Below, one piece after another: positions 27,316 to 36,396 of a DNA stretch of 64,000 nt (within the stretch, counting starts at the first letter, position 1; every line of letters begins with the position of its first letter). Source of the stretch: an uncultured Spartobacteria bacterium. Lineage in GTDB: Bacteria; Verrucomicrobiota; Verrucomicrobiia; Chthoniobacterales; JAATET01. Where the stretch lies: the NCBI GenBank assembly GCA_938011325.1, contig CALLUD010000006.1:434001-498000 (forward strand), written 5' to 3'. The notes beneath the pieces were generated by a model. It ran no database searches, was not told the DNA's origin, and worked only from the letters and a program-made list of their open reading frames with translations. Made by a program: the position numbers and the translations under genes.

Positions 27316-29969
27316 GAGTGCCGTTTTTCTCGTATTTCATCATGGCCATTGCCGCTTCCACCGGATTTTCGCAGACACCCCCGACCAGTTCCGCCCCCGC
27401 CGCCACGACCACCACGCCAACCCTGCCGGCCACCACGGCCGAGGTTTTCACCCTGCCCAACGGACTCACGGTCATCATCGACGAAGACCACTCCGCGCCG
27501 GTCGCCAGCGTGCAGGCATGGTGCCAGACGGGGAGCATCGACGAGGGCAAATGGATGGGTGCCGGCCTCTCGCACATCCTCGAGCACATGCTCTTCAAGG
27601 GCACCAAGACGCGTCCCCCGGGCTCGATCGCGCATCAGGTGCAGGAAAATGGCGGCTATATCAATGCCTACACGTCCTTCGATCGCACCGTTTACTGGAT
27701 CGACATTCCCGCGGACGGGGTGTCTGAAGCGGTCGACATCCTCGCCGACGCGATGATGAACGCCACGCTCCCGCCCGAGGAATACGACAAGGAACAGGAG
27801 GTCATCCGGCGCGAATTCGCGATGGGCTTCGACGATCCCGCGCGGATGAGCTCGCGCCTGATGTTCTCCACCGTCTTCACCGAGAGCCCGTATCGCAATC
27901 CGGTCATCGGCTATCTCGACATCTACAACAAGCTCACGCGGGAGGATGTCGCCGCCTACTACAAGGAGCGGTATGTGCCGAACAACATCTTCTTCGTGAT
28001 CGTCGGCGACGTCGACGCGAAGGCCATCAAGTCGCAGCTCGAGACCTATTTCGAGAAATATCCCCGCGTCGCGCTCGAGCCGCTCTACATCCCCGAGGAA
28101 CCCGAGCAAATCGGACGTCGCGAGGCGCATGAGGAGTTTCCCACCGAGCTCACCCGCCTCACTCTCGCATGGCCGATCCCGGCCGTGACACACCCCGACA
28201 TGCCCGCGCTTGACCTTCTCAGCACCGCGCTCGGCGGAGGCGCCAGCAGCCCGCTCAACCAGGAAATTCGCGAGCAGAAGAAGCTCGCCTTCAGCATTGG
28301 CTCGGGTTCCTACGCCCTTGCGCGCGGCGGCATTTTTGCCATCCAGGCGGTCTGCGATCCGTCGAAACGCGAGGAAGTCACCGAGGAGTCGCTCGCGCTG
28401 GTGCGCCGGTATCAGGATCAACCTCCTCCCCAGGCGGAACTCGAGAAGGCCCGCAAGGCACTGCTCGCGCAACAGCTCAACGCGTTGACCACGATGCGCG
28501 GCCGGGCCTCCGACCTCGGCTCGAACTGGCTTCTCACGCGCAACCTGAATTTCAGCAAGGATTACCTCGACGCCATCAATCGCGTGACCGCGGAGGATCT
28601 CCAGCGCGTGGCACGCCACTATCTCACACCCGACCGGCTCAACGTCACGTCGCTCAACCCCATTGGCTCACTGGCCAAGGCCGACGCGGAGAAAAAGAAA
28701 TCCGAGCAACCGGAGGTGAAGGAATTCGAACTGCCGAATGGCCTGAAACTCCTCGTCCGCGAAAATCACCACGTCCCGCTCGTCTCGATGGTCGCCGTCT
28801 TCAAGGGCGGCCTGCTCGCCGAAACGCCGGAAACCAATGGCCTCACCGCCCTTATGGCGCGGACGATGATCAAGGGCACGAAAAACCGCTCGGCCCGCCA
28901 GATCGTCGAGGAAGTCGAGGCCGTCGGCGGATCGATCGACAGCGATTCCGGAAACAACAGCTTCAACGTCGGCGTCAGCGTGATGAAGCCGGACCTGAAA
29001 CTCGGCCTCGACCTGCTGGCGGACGTCGTGATGAACCCCAGTTTCCCGGAGGAGGAAATCGAAACCGAAAGGGCCGCCCAGATCGCGACCATCAAGGCCC
29101 AGGAGGACCAGCCCACCACCGTCGCGCGCAATCTCCTGCGTGAGCGGCTCTTTGGCTCGCACCCCTACGCTCTGCGCACGACGGGCTCGCCGGAAACGGT
29201 CTCGAAGCTCACGGCATCGCAGCTCCGCGAATTCCACGACAGGCTCGTCAACGCGAAGAATGGCGTGCTGGCCGTCTTTGGCGACGTGAATGCGGACGAG
29301 GTCTTCAACCTTGCGAAGCAAGCCTTCGCGGATCTGCCCCCGGGCAAGGAAGCGCTTCCCACTCCGGCCGCGGCTCCCGCGCCTGGGAAGTTGGAACTCG
29401 TCAACGCCGAGCGCGACAAGAACCAGGCGATCGTGATGGTCGGCTATCCCGGCGCGGACCTTCTCAGCGAGGATCGCCCGGCCCTCGAGTTGATCGACAC
29501 CGCATCGAGCGATCTCGGCTCCCGGTTCTTCGACCGTATCCGCGAACAGCTGGGGCTCGCGTATTTCGTCGGCAGCTCGCAGCTGATGGGACCGACGCCC
29601 GGAGCGTTCATCTTCTACCTCGGCACGGACCCCGCGAAGGTTGAGAAGGTGCGGGGTGAATTCCGCGACGAAATCGCGAAGCTCGCCGCCGAGGGACTCA
29701 CTCCCGAGGAGCTGGCGCGCGCCAAGAAGAAGCTGCTCGGCGCGGAGGCGATCCGGAATCAAAGCGACTCCGCGATGGCCCAGGCGATCGCGCTCGACGA
29801 GTTGCTGGGACTCGGGGCGGATCATTACAAAAAGCGCGCCGAAGAGATCGAGCGTGTGACGGTCGAGGACACGAAGCGGGTCGCGCAAAAATATTTTGAC
29901 CAACCGGGCAGCGTGGAGGTGATTGTGGCCCCGCCATCGGCTGCGAACACCGAAGCGGAACCCCACTAA
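27312..29969 (+). CDS. Exported M16-family zinc peptidase (two fused halves)
   Basis: An 885-residue pitrilysin-family protein with a signal peptide (about 1-20) and two M16 halves in one chain. The first half carries the inverted zinc motif HxxEH at His88-Ile-Leu-Glu91-His92 (GLSHILEHMLFKG), and the third ligand Glu in the EVIRREFAMGFDD helix, so it is the catalytic half. The second half (from about 480) has the same fold but GLTALMARTMIKG where the motif would be, the usual inactive partner. It probably degrades peptides in the periplasm. It begins within the ATGA overlap with the Minf_1886 gene. Confidence 0.93.
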   Translation: MRVPFFSYFIMAIAASTGFSQTPPTSSAPAATTTTPTLPATTAEVFTLPNGLTVIIDEDHSAPVASVQAWCQTGSIDEGKWMGAGLSHILEHMLFKGTKTRPPGSIAHQVQENGGYINAYTSFDRTVYWIDIPADGVSEAVDILADAMMNATLPPEEYDKEQEVIRREFAMGFDDPARMSSRLMFSTVFTESPYRNPVIGYLDIYNKLTREDVAAYYKERYVPNNIFFVIVGDVDAKAIKSQLETYFEKYPRVALEPLYIPEEPEQIGRREAHEEFPTELTRLTLAWPIPAVTHPDMPALDLLSTALGGGASSPLNQEIREQKKLAFSIGSGSYALARGGIFAIQAVCDPSKREEVTEESLALVRRYQDQPPPQAELEKARKALLAQQLNALTTMRGRASDLGSNWLLTRNLNFSKDYLDAINRVTAEDLQRVARHYLTPDRLNVTSLNPIGSLAKADAEKKKSEQPEVKEFELPNGLKLLVRENHHVPLVSMVAVFKGGLLAETPETNGLTALMARTMIKGTKNRSARQIVEEVEAVGGSIDSDSGNNSFNVGVSVMKPDLKLGLDLLADVVMNPSFPEEEIETERAAQIATIKAQEDQPTTVARNLLRERLFGSHPYALRTTGSPETVSKLTASQLREFHDRLVNAKNGVLAVFGDVNADEVFNLAKQAFADLPPGKEALPTPAAAPAPGKLELVNAERDKNQAIVMVGYPGADLLSEDRPALELIDTASSDLGSRFFDRIREQLGLAYFVGSSQLMGPTPGAFIFYLGTDPAKVEKVRGEFRDEIAKLAAEGLTPEELARAKKKLLGAEAIRNQSDSAMAQAIALDELLGLGADHYKKRAEEIERVTVEDTKRVAQKYFDQPGSVEVIVAPPSAANTEAEPH

Positions 29970-29979
29970 TTCCTTCCCC

Positions 29980-30285
29980 ATGGCAGAAGTTCAACGCACC
30001 CAGCTCAGCGGCGAGATGACGCAGCGCTTCATCGAGTTCATCATGATGCAGTCGCAGCAGGCCCAGCTTTTTCTCGGACGAATTCCCAATCCTCAGTCCG
30101 GCAAACCCGAGCCAAATCTCGACGTCGCCCGCATGCTCATCGACCAGCTCGAGATGATCCGGGAGAAAACCCGTGGCAATCTGAACCACGAAGAGGCCGA
30201 GATCCTCGGCAGCATCCTCTCCGACCTGCAATTGAGCTTCGTGCAGGCGAAAAATGGCGCCTCCACGGAGTCGACGCCGGCTTGA
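29980..30285 (+). CDS. DUF1844-family protein
   Basis: A 101-residue protein: FIEFIMMQSQQAQLFLGRIP, NLDVARMLIDQLEMIREKT and LNHEEAEILGSILSDLQLSFV are the three helices of DUF1844 (short bacterial proteins often near peptidases or yebC). It is cytoplasmic and of unknown role. It starts 10 bases after the M16 stop. ATG 29980 is preferred over an upstream frame opening inside the previous gene. Confidence 0.85.
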   Translation: MAEVQRTQLSGEMTQRFIEFIMMQSQQAQLFLGRIPNPQSGKPEPNLDVARMLIDQLEMIREKTRGNLNHEEAEILGSILSDLQLSFVQAKNGASTESTPA

Positions 30286-30312
30286 GCCGGTGGCATTGCT
30301 TCGGATTTTCCG

Positions 30313-30473
30313 TTGACAACCCCACCAAGCTCCACTTTGCTTTCTACACGTAGAACATCTGCTCCCTCCCGACATCGTTCGGGCGGCACCCGAGAGTAAG
30401 CAGAACCATCCAAACTGGGTGCGAGAGACGTTCCACACCTTTCATAGCGCGCGCCATACCGCGGAGTAGCGGT
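30313..30473 (+). promoter_or_regulatory. TTGACA element and structured leader before yebC
   Basis: TTGACA lies at 30313-30318; a good -10 at the usual distance is not obvious (TTTGCT at 30336). Downstream are several short stems: TCTGCT (30358-30363) with AGCAGA (30399-30404), CCCGA (30368-30372) with TCGGG (30379-30383), GCACCC (30386-30391) with GGGTGC (30417-30422), and ACCGC (30458-30462) with GCGGT (30469-30473). The first and third would form a pseudoknot or be alternatives. This is a candidate leader or small RNA in a 229-base gap. Confidence 0.35.
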
Positions 30474-30514
30474 CCCTGTCTCACGCGTCTTCCGTAAATC
30501 AGCAATCAGGAATC

Positions 30515-31273
30515 ATGGCCGGCCACAACAAATGGTCGAAGATCAAGCGTATCAAGGGCGCGCTCGATGCGAAGCGCGGCAAGCTGTTCTCCCGCCTGTC
30601 AAAGGAGATCACGGTCGCCGCTCGCATGGGCGGAGGAAACCCGGCATTCAACCCACGGTTGCGTGCCGCCATCACCGCTGCGCGCGCCCAGTCGATGCCC
30701 AATGACAACATCGAGCGGGCCATCAAGCGCGGCACCGGCGAGCTCGACGCGCAGGCGATCGAGGAGCTGGTCTACGAAGCCTACGCTCCCGGTGGCGTGG
30801 CTCTGATGATCGAGGCCGCGACAGACAACCGGAACCGCACCGCAGCCGATCTTCGGGCGACCATGTCGAAAAACAACGGCAGCCTTGGCGGCCCCGGCAG
30901 TGTCGCTTTCATGTTCCATCGCAAGGGACAGATGACCGTGCCGACAAGCACCGTCGACGAGGATCGCCTGCTCGAAATCATTCTCGATGCGGGTGCTGAG
31001 GAGTTGACACAGGAGGAGGATCAGTTTGTCATTACGACGCCTCCCGACCAGTTGTATGCCGTTGCGGAGGCGCTCCGGACAGCGGGCATCGAGCCCGAAT
31101 CGCCCAAACTCACGTTCATTCCCGAAAACTCGGTCACCGTAACCGACGAGCACACTGCTTCGCAGATCCTTCGGCTTTGCGACGCGCTCGACGACCTCGA
31201 TGACGTCATGAACGTCCACGCCAATTTTGACATTCCCGAAGAGATTTTAACCCAGCTTCAAGGGGTGCATTGA
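30515..31273 (+). CDS. YebC/PmpR-family regulatory/translation protein
   Basis: A 252-residue YebC/TACO1-family protein. The signature MAGHNKWSKIKRIKGALDAK opens it, with KLFSRLSKEITVAARMGG, MPNDNIERAIKRGTG and YEAYAPGGVALMIEAATDNRNRT following. Family members are described as transcriptional regulators and, more recently, as factors that relieve ribosome stalling on proline tracts. All three domains are present. It follows a structured 229-base leader and precedes rho by 16 bases, so the two are likely one operon. Confidence 0.95.
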   Translation: MAGHNKWSKIKRIKGALDAKRGKLFSRLSKEITVAARMGGGNPAFNPRLRAAITAARAQSMPNDNIERAIKRGTGELDAQAIEELVYEAYAPGGVALMIEAATDNRNRTAADLRATMSKNNGSLGGPGSVAFMFHRKGQMTVPTSTVDEDRLLEIILDAGAEELTQEEDQFVITTPPDQLYAVAEALRTAGIEPESPKLTFIPENSVTVTDEHTASQILRLCDALDDLDDVMNVHANFDIPEEILTQLQGVH

Positions 31274-31289
31274 AACCCCTTCCATTTTC

Positions 31290-32693
31290 ATGACCGACGA
31301 AACCGAAACGCAGACCACTCCTGAAATGACGGAGACCGAAAAGCCGTCACGCCCCCGGCGTCCGCGCCGCACGCGCCGTCCGCGCCGCAGTGAAGGTGGC
31401 GAGGCTCAGGCGGAATCCGCCACCACGGAGGCACCGGAAGGGCAGGAAGCTCCGGAAGCTGCGACTGCGGCACCCGATGGCGGAAACGAGACTCCCCAGG
31501 TGGAGGTCTCCGAGCCGGTCGAGACCACGGAGCCGGCTTCGCCGGAAGGGGCTCCAAAGGCCGAGCCCAAGCCTGTCGAGCCGCCCCCGCCGCCGGTTTA
31601 CGCGGAGGGAATCGTGGAGGTTTCTGGAAAGGGGTTTGGATTCCTGCGTGAGCCGAAGCGGAATTTCACGCAATCGAACAACGACGTCTTCGTGACGCCG
31701 GAGGTGATCCGCAAGCATGGCCTGCGCGATGGCATGTGGATCAAGGGCGAGACACGCCGCGGCCCCCGTGGTCCCCAGCTCTACAAGCTCACCGAACTCG
31801 AGCACGAGGACCCTGAGAAATACACGAACCTTCCCGTCTTCGAGGAACTCACCACGGTCAGCCCCGACCGGCGTATCGTTCTGGAAACCGAGCCGCACAT
31901 CTACACCACCCGCGTGATCGATCTCATCGCACCGGTCGGCCGCGGCACCCGCGGGCTCATCGTTGCGCCGCCGCGCACGGGCAAGACGACGCTTCTCCAG
32001 CACATCGCCGCCGCGGTCGCGAAGAATTATCCCGAGATCAAGCTGATCATTCTTCTCGTTGACGAACGTCCCGAGGAGGTGACGGAGATCCGCCGCAGCT
32101 GCCCGACCGCTGAAGTGATGGCGAGTTCGAACGACTGCGACAACAAGACGCACACCCGCATCTCCCAGCTTGCGATCGAGCGCGCCAAACGCCTCGTCGA
32201 AATGGGCAAGGATGTGTTCGTGCTGATGGATTCGCTCACCCGCATCGGCCGCGCGTTCAACAACGCCCAGGGCGGCGGCGGACGCACCATGTCCGGCGGT
32301 GTCGATTCCCGCGCGCTGGAAATCCCGCGCAAGCTCTTCGCTGCGGCCCGCAATACCGAGGAGGCCGGCTCGCTCACGATCATGGCGACCGCTCTCATCG
32401 AGACAAACAGTCGCATGGACGACCTGATCTTCCAGGAGTTCAAGGGCACGGGCAACATGGAGCTGGTTCTCGGCCGTCTCATCGCCGAGCAGCGCATCTA
32501 CCCGGCAGTCGACATCTTCCAGTCCGGCACGCGGCGCGAGGAACTCCTCCTTCCGCCCGAGGACCTGCACAAGATCAACGTCATTCGCCGCGGCCTCGCC
32601 GGTCACAAGCCGATCGAAGCCATCGAGCGCCTGCTGTTCTTCGTTCGCAAGTATCCGAGCAACGCCGAGATGCTCAAAGGCCTTCCGGGCTAG
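31290..32693 (+). CDS. rho: Transcription termination factor Rho
   Basis: A 467-residue Rho, the RNA-dependent ATPase that ends transcription. Residues 1 to about 105 are a low-complexity tail, Arg-rich first (PRRPRRTRRPRR) and then Glu/Pro/Ala-rich. The cold-shock-like RNA-binding domain follows (EGIVEVSGKGFGFLRE to YKLTELE). The ATPase domain has the P-loop PPRTGKTTLL near 227, VFVLMDSLTRIGRAFN, a Q-loop with KGTGNMELVLGR and the R-loop, all intact. The usual N-terminal helical Rho_N domain is not apparent; the tail takes its place. It is probably cotranscribed with yebC. Confidence 0.96.
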   Translation: MTDETETQTTPEMTETEKPSRPRRPRRTRRPRRSEGGEAQAESATTEAPEGQEAPEAATAAPDGGNETPQVEVSEPVETTEPASPEGAPKAEPKPVEPPPPPVYAEGIVEVSGKGFGFLREPKRNFTQSNNDVFVTPEVIRKHGLRDGMWIKGETRRGPRGPQLYKLTELEHEDPEKYTNLPVFEELTTVSPDRRIVLETEPHIYTTRVIDLIAPVGRGTRGLIVAPPRTGKTTLLQHIAAAVAKNYPEIKLIILLVDERPEEVTEIRRSCPTAEVMASSNDCDNKTHTRISQLAIERAKRLVEMGKDVFVLMDSLTRIGRAFNNAQGGGGRTMSGGVDSRALEIPRKLFAAARNTEEAGSLTIMATALIETNSRMDDLIFQEFKGTGNMELVLGRLIAEQRIYPAVDIFQSGTRREELLLPPEDLHKINVIRRGLAGHKPIEAIERLLFFVRKYPSNAEMLKGLPG

Positions 32694-32712
32694 CCCGCTT
32701 TTGCAGCGGAGT

Positions 32713-32745
32713 CGCGAGCGGCTTCGCTGCGTGTGCACGCTCGCG
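32713..32745. terminator. Hairpin between rho and the GH127 gene
   Basis: CGCGAGCG (32713-32720) pairs with CGCTCGCG (32738-32745), a perfect eight-pair stem with a 17-base loop, in the 61-base gap between two convergent genes. It has no T run and could serve either direction. Confidence 0.5.
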
Positions 32746-32754
32746 GAACGCGTT

Positions 32755-35262
32755 TCACTCGGTCTGGACCTCCAGCTCGACGATGCCCACGCAGGCGTCG
32801 GGCTTGGGAGTCATGTTCACGCGAATGGCGTCGGCCTTCACCGGACTGGCGGGATGCACGATGTTCAGCTGGTCCCTGTTCATCTGGTAGGCGTCCGTGA
32901 CGTAAAGATCGAGCGACTTCCAGGTGCCATTTGACCGCAGCTCGACATTCCAATCCACCGGCACCTGCACACCGCCTCCGTCGTCATACCAGTAAACGCC
33001 CACGCTCCGGATCGTCGCAGGTTCCTTGAGTTCGGCCTCGACCCATTGCGGCTCACCGCGGTGGTCCCAGCTCGTCCAGCGCCCCGCACCCGTGTCTCCG
33101 GAGCCACCGACCTGGGCCGCGTCGATCATCGCCTCCACGGAATCCGATGGGTTCGTGTGGGAAGCCGTAACCGACTTGAATGGACTGTCCACCACGCCGC
33201 GACGGTATTCGACCTCGCGGGCGGATGTCGGGAACCACACCTGCATCGAGCCGACGTCGCGATTGCTCCATGCGTAGTAGGGCACCATCTTCAACGTGGT
33301 GGGTGAGGACTGCCCCTTCGCATTGACCTCCCCCGCGGGAAGCTCGATGGCCTTCACGCTCATGCCTTCCGCGATCGCCAAATCCATCAATCGCACCTCA
33401 CCGGCCTTCGGCGCACCGGGGATGAAGTCGTTCATCACGTTGGACGCATTGTCCACCTGCTCGGCACAATAAACGAGCGGACCGCGTGTGACGGCCACCC
33501 GGCCGACATTTGCCTTCACGCGCCTGTCGCACTTGGCAAAGCGCACCGGCATCGGCAGATCGAGTTCGACCTTGTCACCCGCGTTCCACGTTCGCCGCAC
33601 GACCGCGAATCCCTTTTCCACAGGCGCCTCCACCGCTTCGCCGTTGACCGTGATTGAGAACGGCGGGTTCGCACCCGGAGACGCAAACGGATACAGCCCG
33701 CCCGGCACGAAACGGTCTCCGGTCCACGTCGGAATGCGGAGTCGCAGCGCAAATTCCACCGGCTTCTCCGGAGAAAGCTCGACCTGCACCCTGCCCTCGA
33801 AGGGATAGCCCGTGTGCTGGGAGACCTCGACAGTCGTGCCCGCGAGCTGCACCTTCGTTCGCGACGAGACATAAAGCGCGACATACAAATCCTGCGCATC
33901 GACCGCGTAGGCCATTCCCGCAACCTGCGGAATGAGCCGGGCGAGGTTTGTCGGGCAGCACGCCGTGTAAAACCACTCGGCACGCCGGGTGGCGCCGTGG
34001 TTGAACGCCTTCGATCCCTCCACCGCGAGCGGATTGACGTAGTAGAAGCGATTGCCGCCGAAATTCACGCCGGCGAGAACGTTGTTGTAGAGCGCGACCT
34101 CGGCCACATCGAGAAAGCGGGCATCCCGCTGGTTGAGAAACAGGCGGTAGTTGAACAGCACGTTGCCCACCGCCGCACAGGTCTCGTTGTAGGCCTCCTC
34201 GTTCGGCAGTTCGAACTCCGGGCCGAATCCCTCGATGCCATGAATCGCACCCAGACCGCCCGTTATGTGCATGCGCGTGTCGACGATGTTTCGCCAGATT
34301 TTTTCCAGCGCCCGCGCATAGCGCGGATCGGCATCGTGCCGGCCGACGTCCGCCATCGCCGCGTAGAGGTAGGTGGCCCGCACCGCATGACCGACCGCTT
34401 CATCTTGGTGCAACACCGGCGCATGCTGCTGGGCATACTCTGGAGACAGTGTGCCCTCGCCCCTGGGCTTGAAGGTCACGCCGCGAATCTCGAGAAACTT
34501 CCGCGCCATCTCGAGATAGAGCGGGTCGTCGGTCTGCTCGTAGAGTTTGACCAGCGCGAGCTCGATCTCCTGGTGACCGGGCGCCTGATTGACCGGCTTG
34601 CCGTGGTTGTATTTCGGATCGCCTTCGAAGAAGACGCGGTTCACGTGCCGCGCGTTCTTCTCCGCGATTTCGAGCAACGCCCGCCTTCCGGTCGCCTGGT
34701 AATACGCGACGGCCGCTTCGTAGAGGTGTCCGACGTTGTAGAGCTCGTGGCTGTGGACCACGTAGCTGTAGGGACGATCCCCCATGCCGTCGCGTCCCGT
34801 ATCGACGTTCCCAATGATGTGCGCGGGGTAGATGTAACCATCCTCCGTCTGCGATGCGCCGATGACCTCGACGATGCGGTCCATCTTCGCCTCGAGTTCG
34901 GGGTCGCGCTCGAGCTTCAGCAAATACGCCGCGCCCTCTATCACCTTGAACAAATCGGAAATGTTGAAGCGATGCGGCGCGGGAGGATTGTCGAGCGTCC
35001 GGCCGTCGAGGACATCCGCCGCAGCTTGAAGATAGGCGACCGCCGACTCCGTTTTCTCGAACGCGAACGGCACCAGCACCCGCCGTTGCGTTTCCAATCG
35101 GGGGAGCCAGAACGGATCCTCGAGCGTTACCTGATCAAACGGGACGCCGTGGAGGACGTCGGCGGCATTCGTGACACCGCTGCAAACCGCCGTGATTGCG
35201 AGGGCCGCGGCGAGTGACGGGATCGGGCGGCCTCCCGGCCACCGGCAAAACAAAAACTTCAT
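32755..35262 (-). CDS. GH127 beta-L-arabinofuranosidase-like enzyme, exported
   Basis: An 835-residue secreted glycosidase of the DUF1680/GH127 type, which cuts beta-L-arabinofuranose from plant glycans. A signal peptide covers about 1-34 (ending TNAA). The alpha/alpha-barrel has the known zinc-thiolate site pattern: the Glu and Cys of NEEAYNETCAAVGN and the Cys pair of YTACCPTNL, matching the catalytic cysteine and its partners in characterised members. The C-terminal 130 residues look like a discoidin-type carbohydrate-binding fold (SWDHRGEPQWVEAELKEPAT). ATG 35262 is preferred to GTG 35277. It lies next to a PEP-CTERM protein and an AraC regulator that probably belong to the same sugar module. 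Confidence 0.9.
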   Translation of the reverse strand: MKFLFCRWPGGRPIPSLAAALAITAVCSGVTNAADVLHGVPFDQVTLEDPFWLPRLETQRRVLVPFAFEKTESAVAYLQAAADVLDGRTLDNPPAPHRFNISDLFKVIEGAAYLLKLERDPELEAKMDRIVEVIGASQTEDGYIYPAHIIGNVDTGRDGMGDRPYSYVVHSHELYNVGHLYEAAVAYYQATGRRALLEIAEKNARHVNRVFFEGDPKYNHGKPVNQAPGHQEIELALVKLYEQTDDPLYLEMARKFLEIRGVTFKPRGEGTLSPEYAQQHAPVLHQDEAVGHAVRATYLYAAMADVGRHDADPRYARALEKIWRNIVDTRMHITGGLGAIHGIEGFGPEFELPNEEAYNETCAAVGNVLFNYRLFLNQRDARFLDVAEVALYNNVLAGVNFGGNRFYYVNPLAVEGSKAFNHGATRRAEWFYTACCPTNLARLIPQVAGMAYAVDAQDLYVALYVSSRTKVQLAGTTVEVSQHTGYPFEGRVQVELSPEKPVEFALRLRIPTWTGDRFVPGGLYPFASPGANPPFSITVNGEAVEAPVEKGFAVVRRTWNAGDKVELDLPMPVRFAKCDRRVKANVGRVAVTRGPLVYCAEQVDNASNVMNDFIPGAPKAGEVRLMDLAIAEGMSVKAIELPAGEVNAKGQSSPTTLKMVPYYAWSNRDVGSMQVWFPTSAREVEYRRGVVDSPFKSVTASHTNPSDSVEAMIDAAQVGGSGDTGAGRWTSWDHRGEPQWVEAELKEPATIRSVGVYWYDDGGGVQVPVDWNVELRSNGTWKSLDLYVTDAYQMNRDQLNIVHPASPVKADAIRVNMTPKPDACVGIVELEVQTE

Positions 35263-35304
35263 CGGAGATACAACCACTGCACCGCCTCTGCGGCGCGATT
35301 TGGC

Positions 35305-35354
35305 GAAAAAAAGAAGGGGCCGCCCCGACCATTCCCCATGATCAGAGCGACCCC
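35305..35354 (-). terminator. Rho-independent terminator of the LamG PEP-CTERM gene
   Basis: On the minus strand a ten-pair stem (35354-35345 with 35325-35316, two G-U pairs) encloses a 19-base loop and is followed by TTCTTTTTTT. Stem plus T run 22 bases after the gene's stop is a textbook intrinsic terminator. Confidence 0.85.
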
Positions 35355-35376
35355 TTGCACCACAGCGGCGCCGCGC

Positions 35377-36213
35377 TCAGGACTGTCGGCGTCGGCGATA
35401 AAGAGCGAGGGCGCCCAGCCCGGCGGCCATCGCGAGCCCGACGCTGGAGGGCTCAGGAACCGCGCTGATGATCTCCGAGTTTGTTGCGTTGGCTCCGAGG
35501 TTGAAGAGTGTCGCCACCTGCGAATCGCTCAACGCACCCTCGTAAATGCGGAAGTCCTGCACCGTCCCTTCGAGGCCGCGGTCGCCGTAGGGAGCGAGAC
35601 CGCCGATTCCCAGCTGATTGAACGTCGAGAGGTTGTAGGGCAGCATGTTCAGCGAATCGAGGGACACGGAGCCGATGAGCAGGCCGTTGACGAAGGCATA
35701 GCCCGTATTCGCGCTCGCATCGAAGGTCGCGACGAATTGATAGCTCAAGCCATCGGTGAGATTCGGGATATCGATCCGTGCCTCGGGCTCTCCCCCGTTC
35801 TTGAACGCGATGCTGGCGATTCCGCCGGAATCCCCGCGGTTCGGCGTGCCGATGATGTAGCTGTTGGTCGTGCCATCGCTGAAGGAAAAGAGCGTGGTGT
35901 AGACCAGCCCCAGCTCGTTGAACGTAAACCACGTTTCGATGCTGAAGCTGCCGGACAATCCCTCAACCGCCGTCGTGGGCAGGGAAAGCGCGGGGGCGTT
36001 GATGCCGGAGTTCGTGTTCACGAGGGGATCAAGGACCAGGGAGCCACCCGACAAGCTCGCCCCATTCACGAGGGTTCCGTTCGACGTGCCGACGGAGTCG
36101 TTCACGGAATTCATGTCCCAGCGGTGAACGAGACTTTGCGCAAATGTGGAAGTGGAGAACACGAGCGCAACGGCGGCGCCCGCAAGGAAGGTTTGAAGAT
36201 TCATCAGATTCAT
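35377..36213 (-). CDS. LamG-domain PEP-CTERM exported protein
   Basis: A 278-residue exported protein. The signal peptide covers 1-25 (ending TFAQS). The concanavalin-A/LamG-like jelly roll (about 27-240) shows the typical LVHRWDMNSVNDSVGTSNG start, FSIETWFTF, and the laminin-G end YEGALSDSQVATLFNLG. The C-terminus is a PEP-CTERM signal: VPEPSSVGLA, then a hydrophobic helix and RRRRQS. Such proteins are processed by exosortase, whose gene is not in this window. It may bind arabinan or similar sugars, given the GH127 gene downstream. A strong terminator follows it; the intergenic region upstream contains the AraC-type repeats. Confidence 0.88.
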   Translation of the reverse strand: MNLMNLQTFLAGAAVALVFSTSTFAQSLVHRWDMNSVNDSVGTSNGTLVNGASLSGGSLVLDPLVNTNSGINAPALSLPTTAVEGLSGSFSIETWFTFNELGLVYTTLFSFSDGTTNSYIIGTPNRGDSGGIASIAFKNGGEPEARIDIPNLTDGLSYQFVATFDASANTGYAFVNGLLIGSVSLDSLNMLPYNLSTFNQLGIGGLAPYGDRGLEGTVQDFRIYEGALSDSQVATLFNLGANATNSEIISAVPEPSSVGLAMAAGLGALALYRRRRQS

Positions 36214-36281
36214 TGGGGTTTTTGTTTTGGGGAGTGACCGCCCTGCGGCCCTTCCGGTGCAGCCCTTCTAAAGGGTCCTAA

Positions 36282-36324
36282 TCGATTGCGGAAATTGCAC
36301 AGAGTCTTAATTCGATTGCAGAAA
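36282..36324. promoter_or_regulatory. Tandem direct repeats, probable AraC-family operator
   Basis: TCGATTGCGGAAA (36282-36294) and TCGATTGCAGAAA (36312-36324) match at 12 of 13 positions with starts 30 bases apart, about three helical turns. Tandem direct repeats on one face of the helix are the classic binding pattern of AraC-family proteins. They lie in the 183-base region between the LamG gene and the AraC regulator. Confidence 0.65.
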
Positions 36325-36396
36325 GTCCAATGGGCTCACGTTCCCGGGTTTTTGCCATTGACGCCCCTGCGCGTTTGAAAAACTGTCAGGCCGCAA

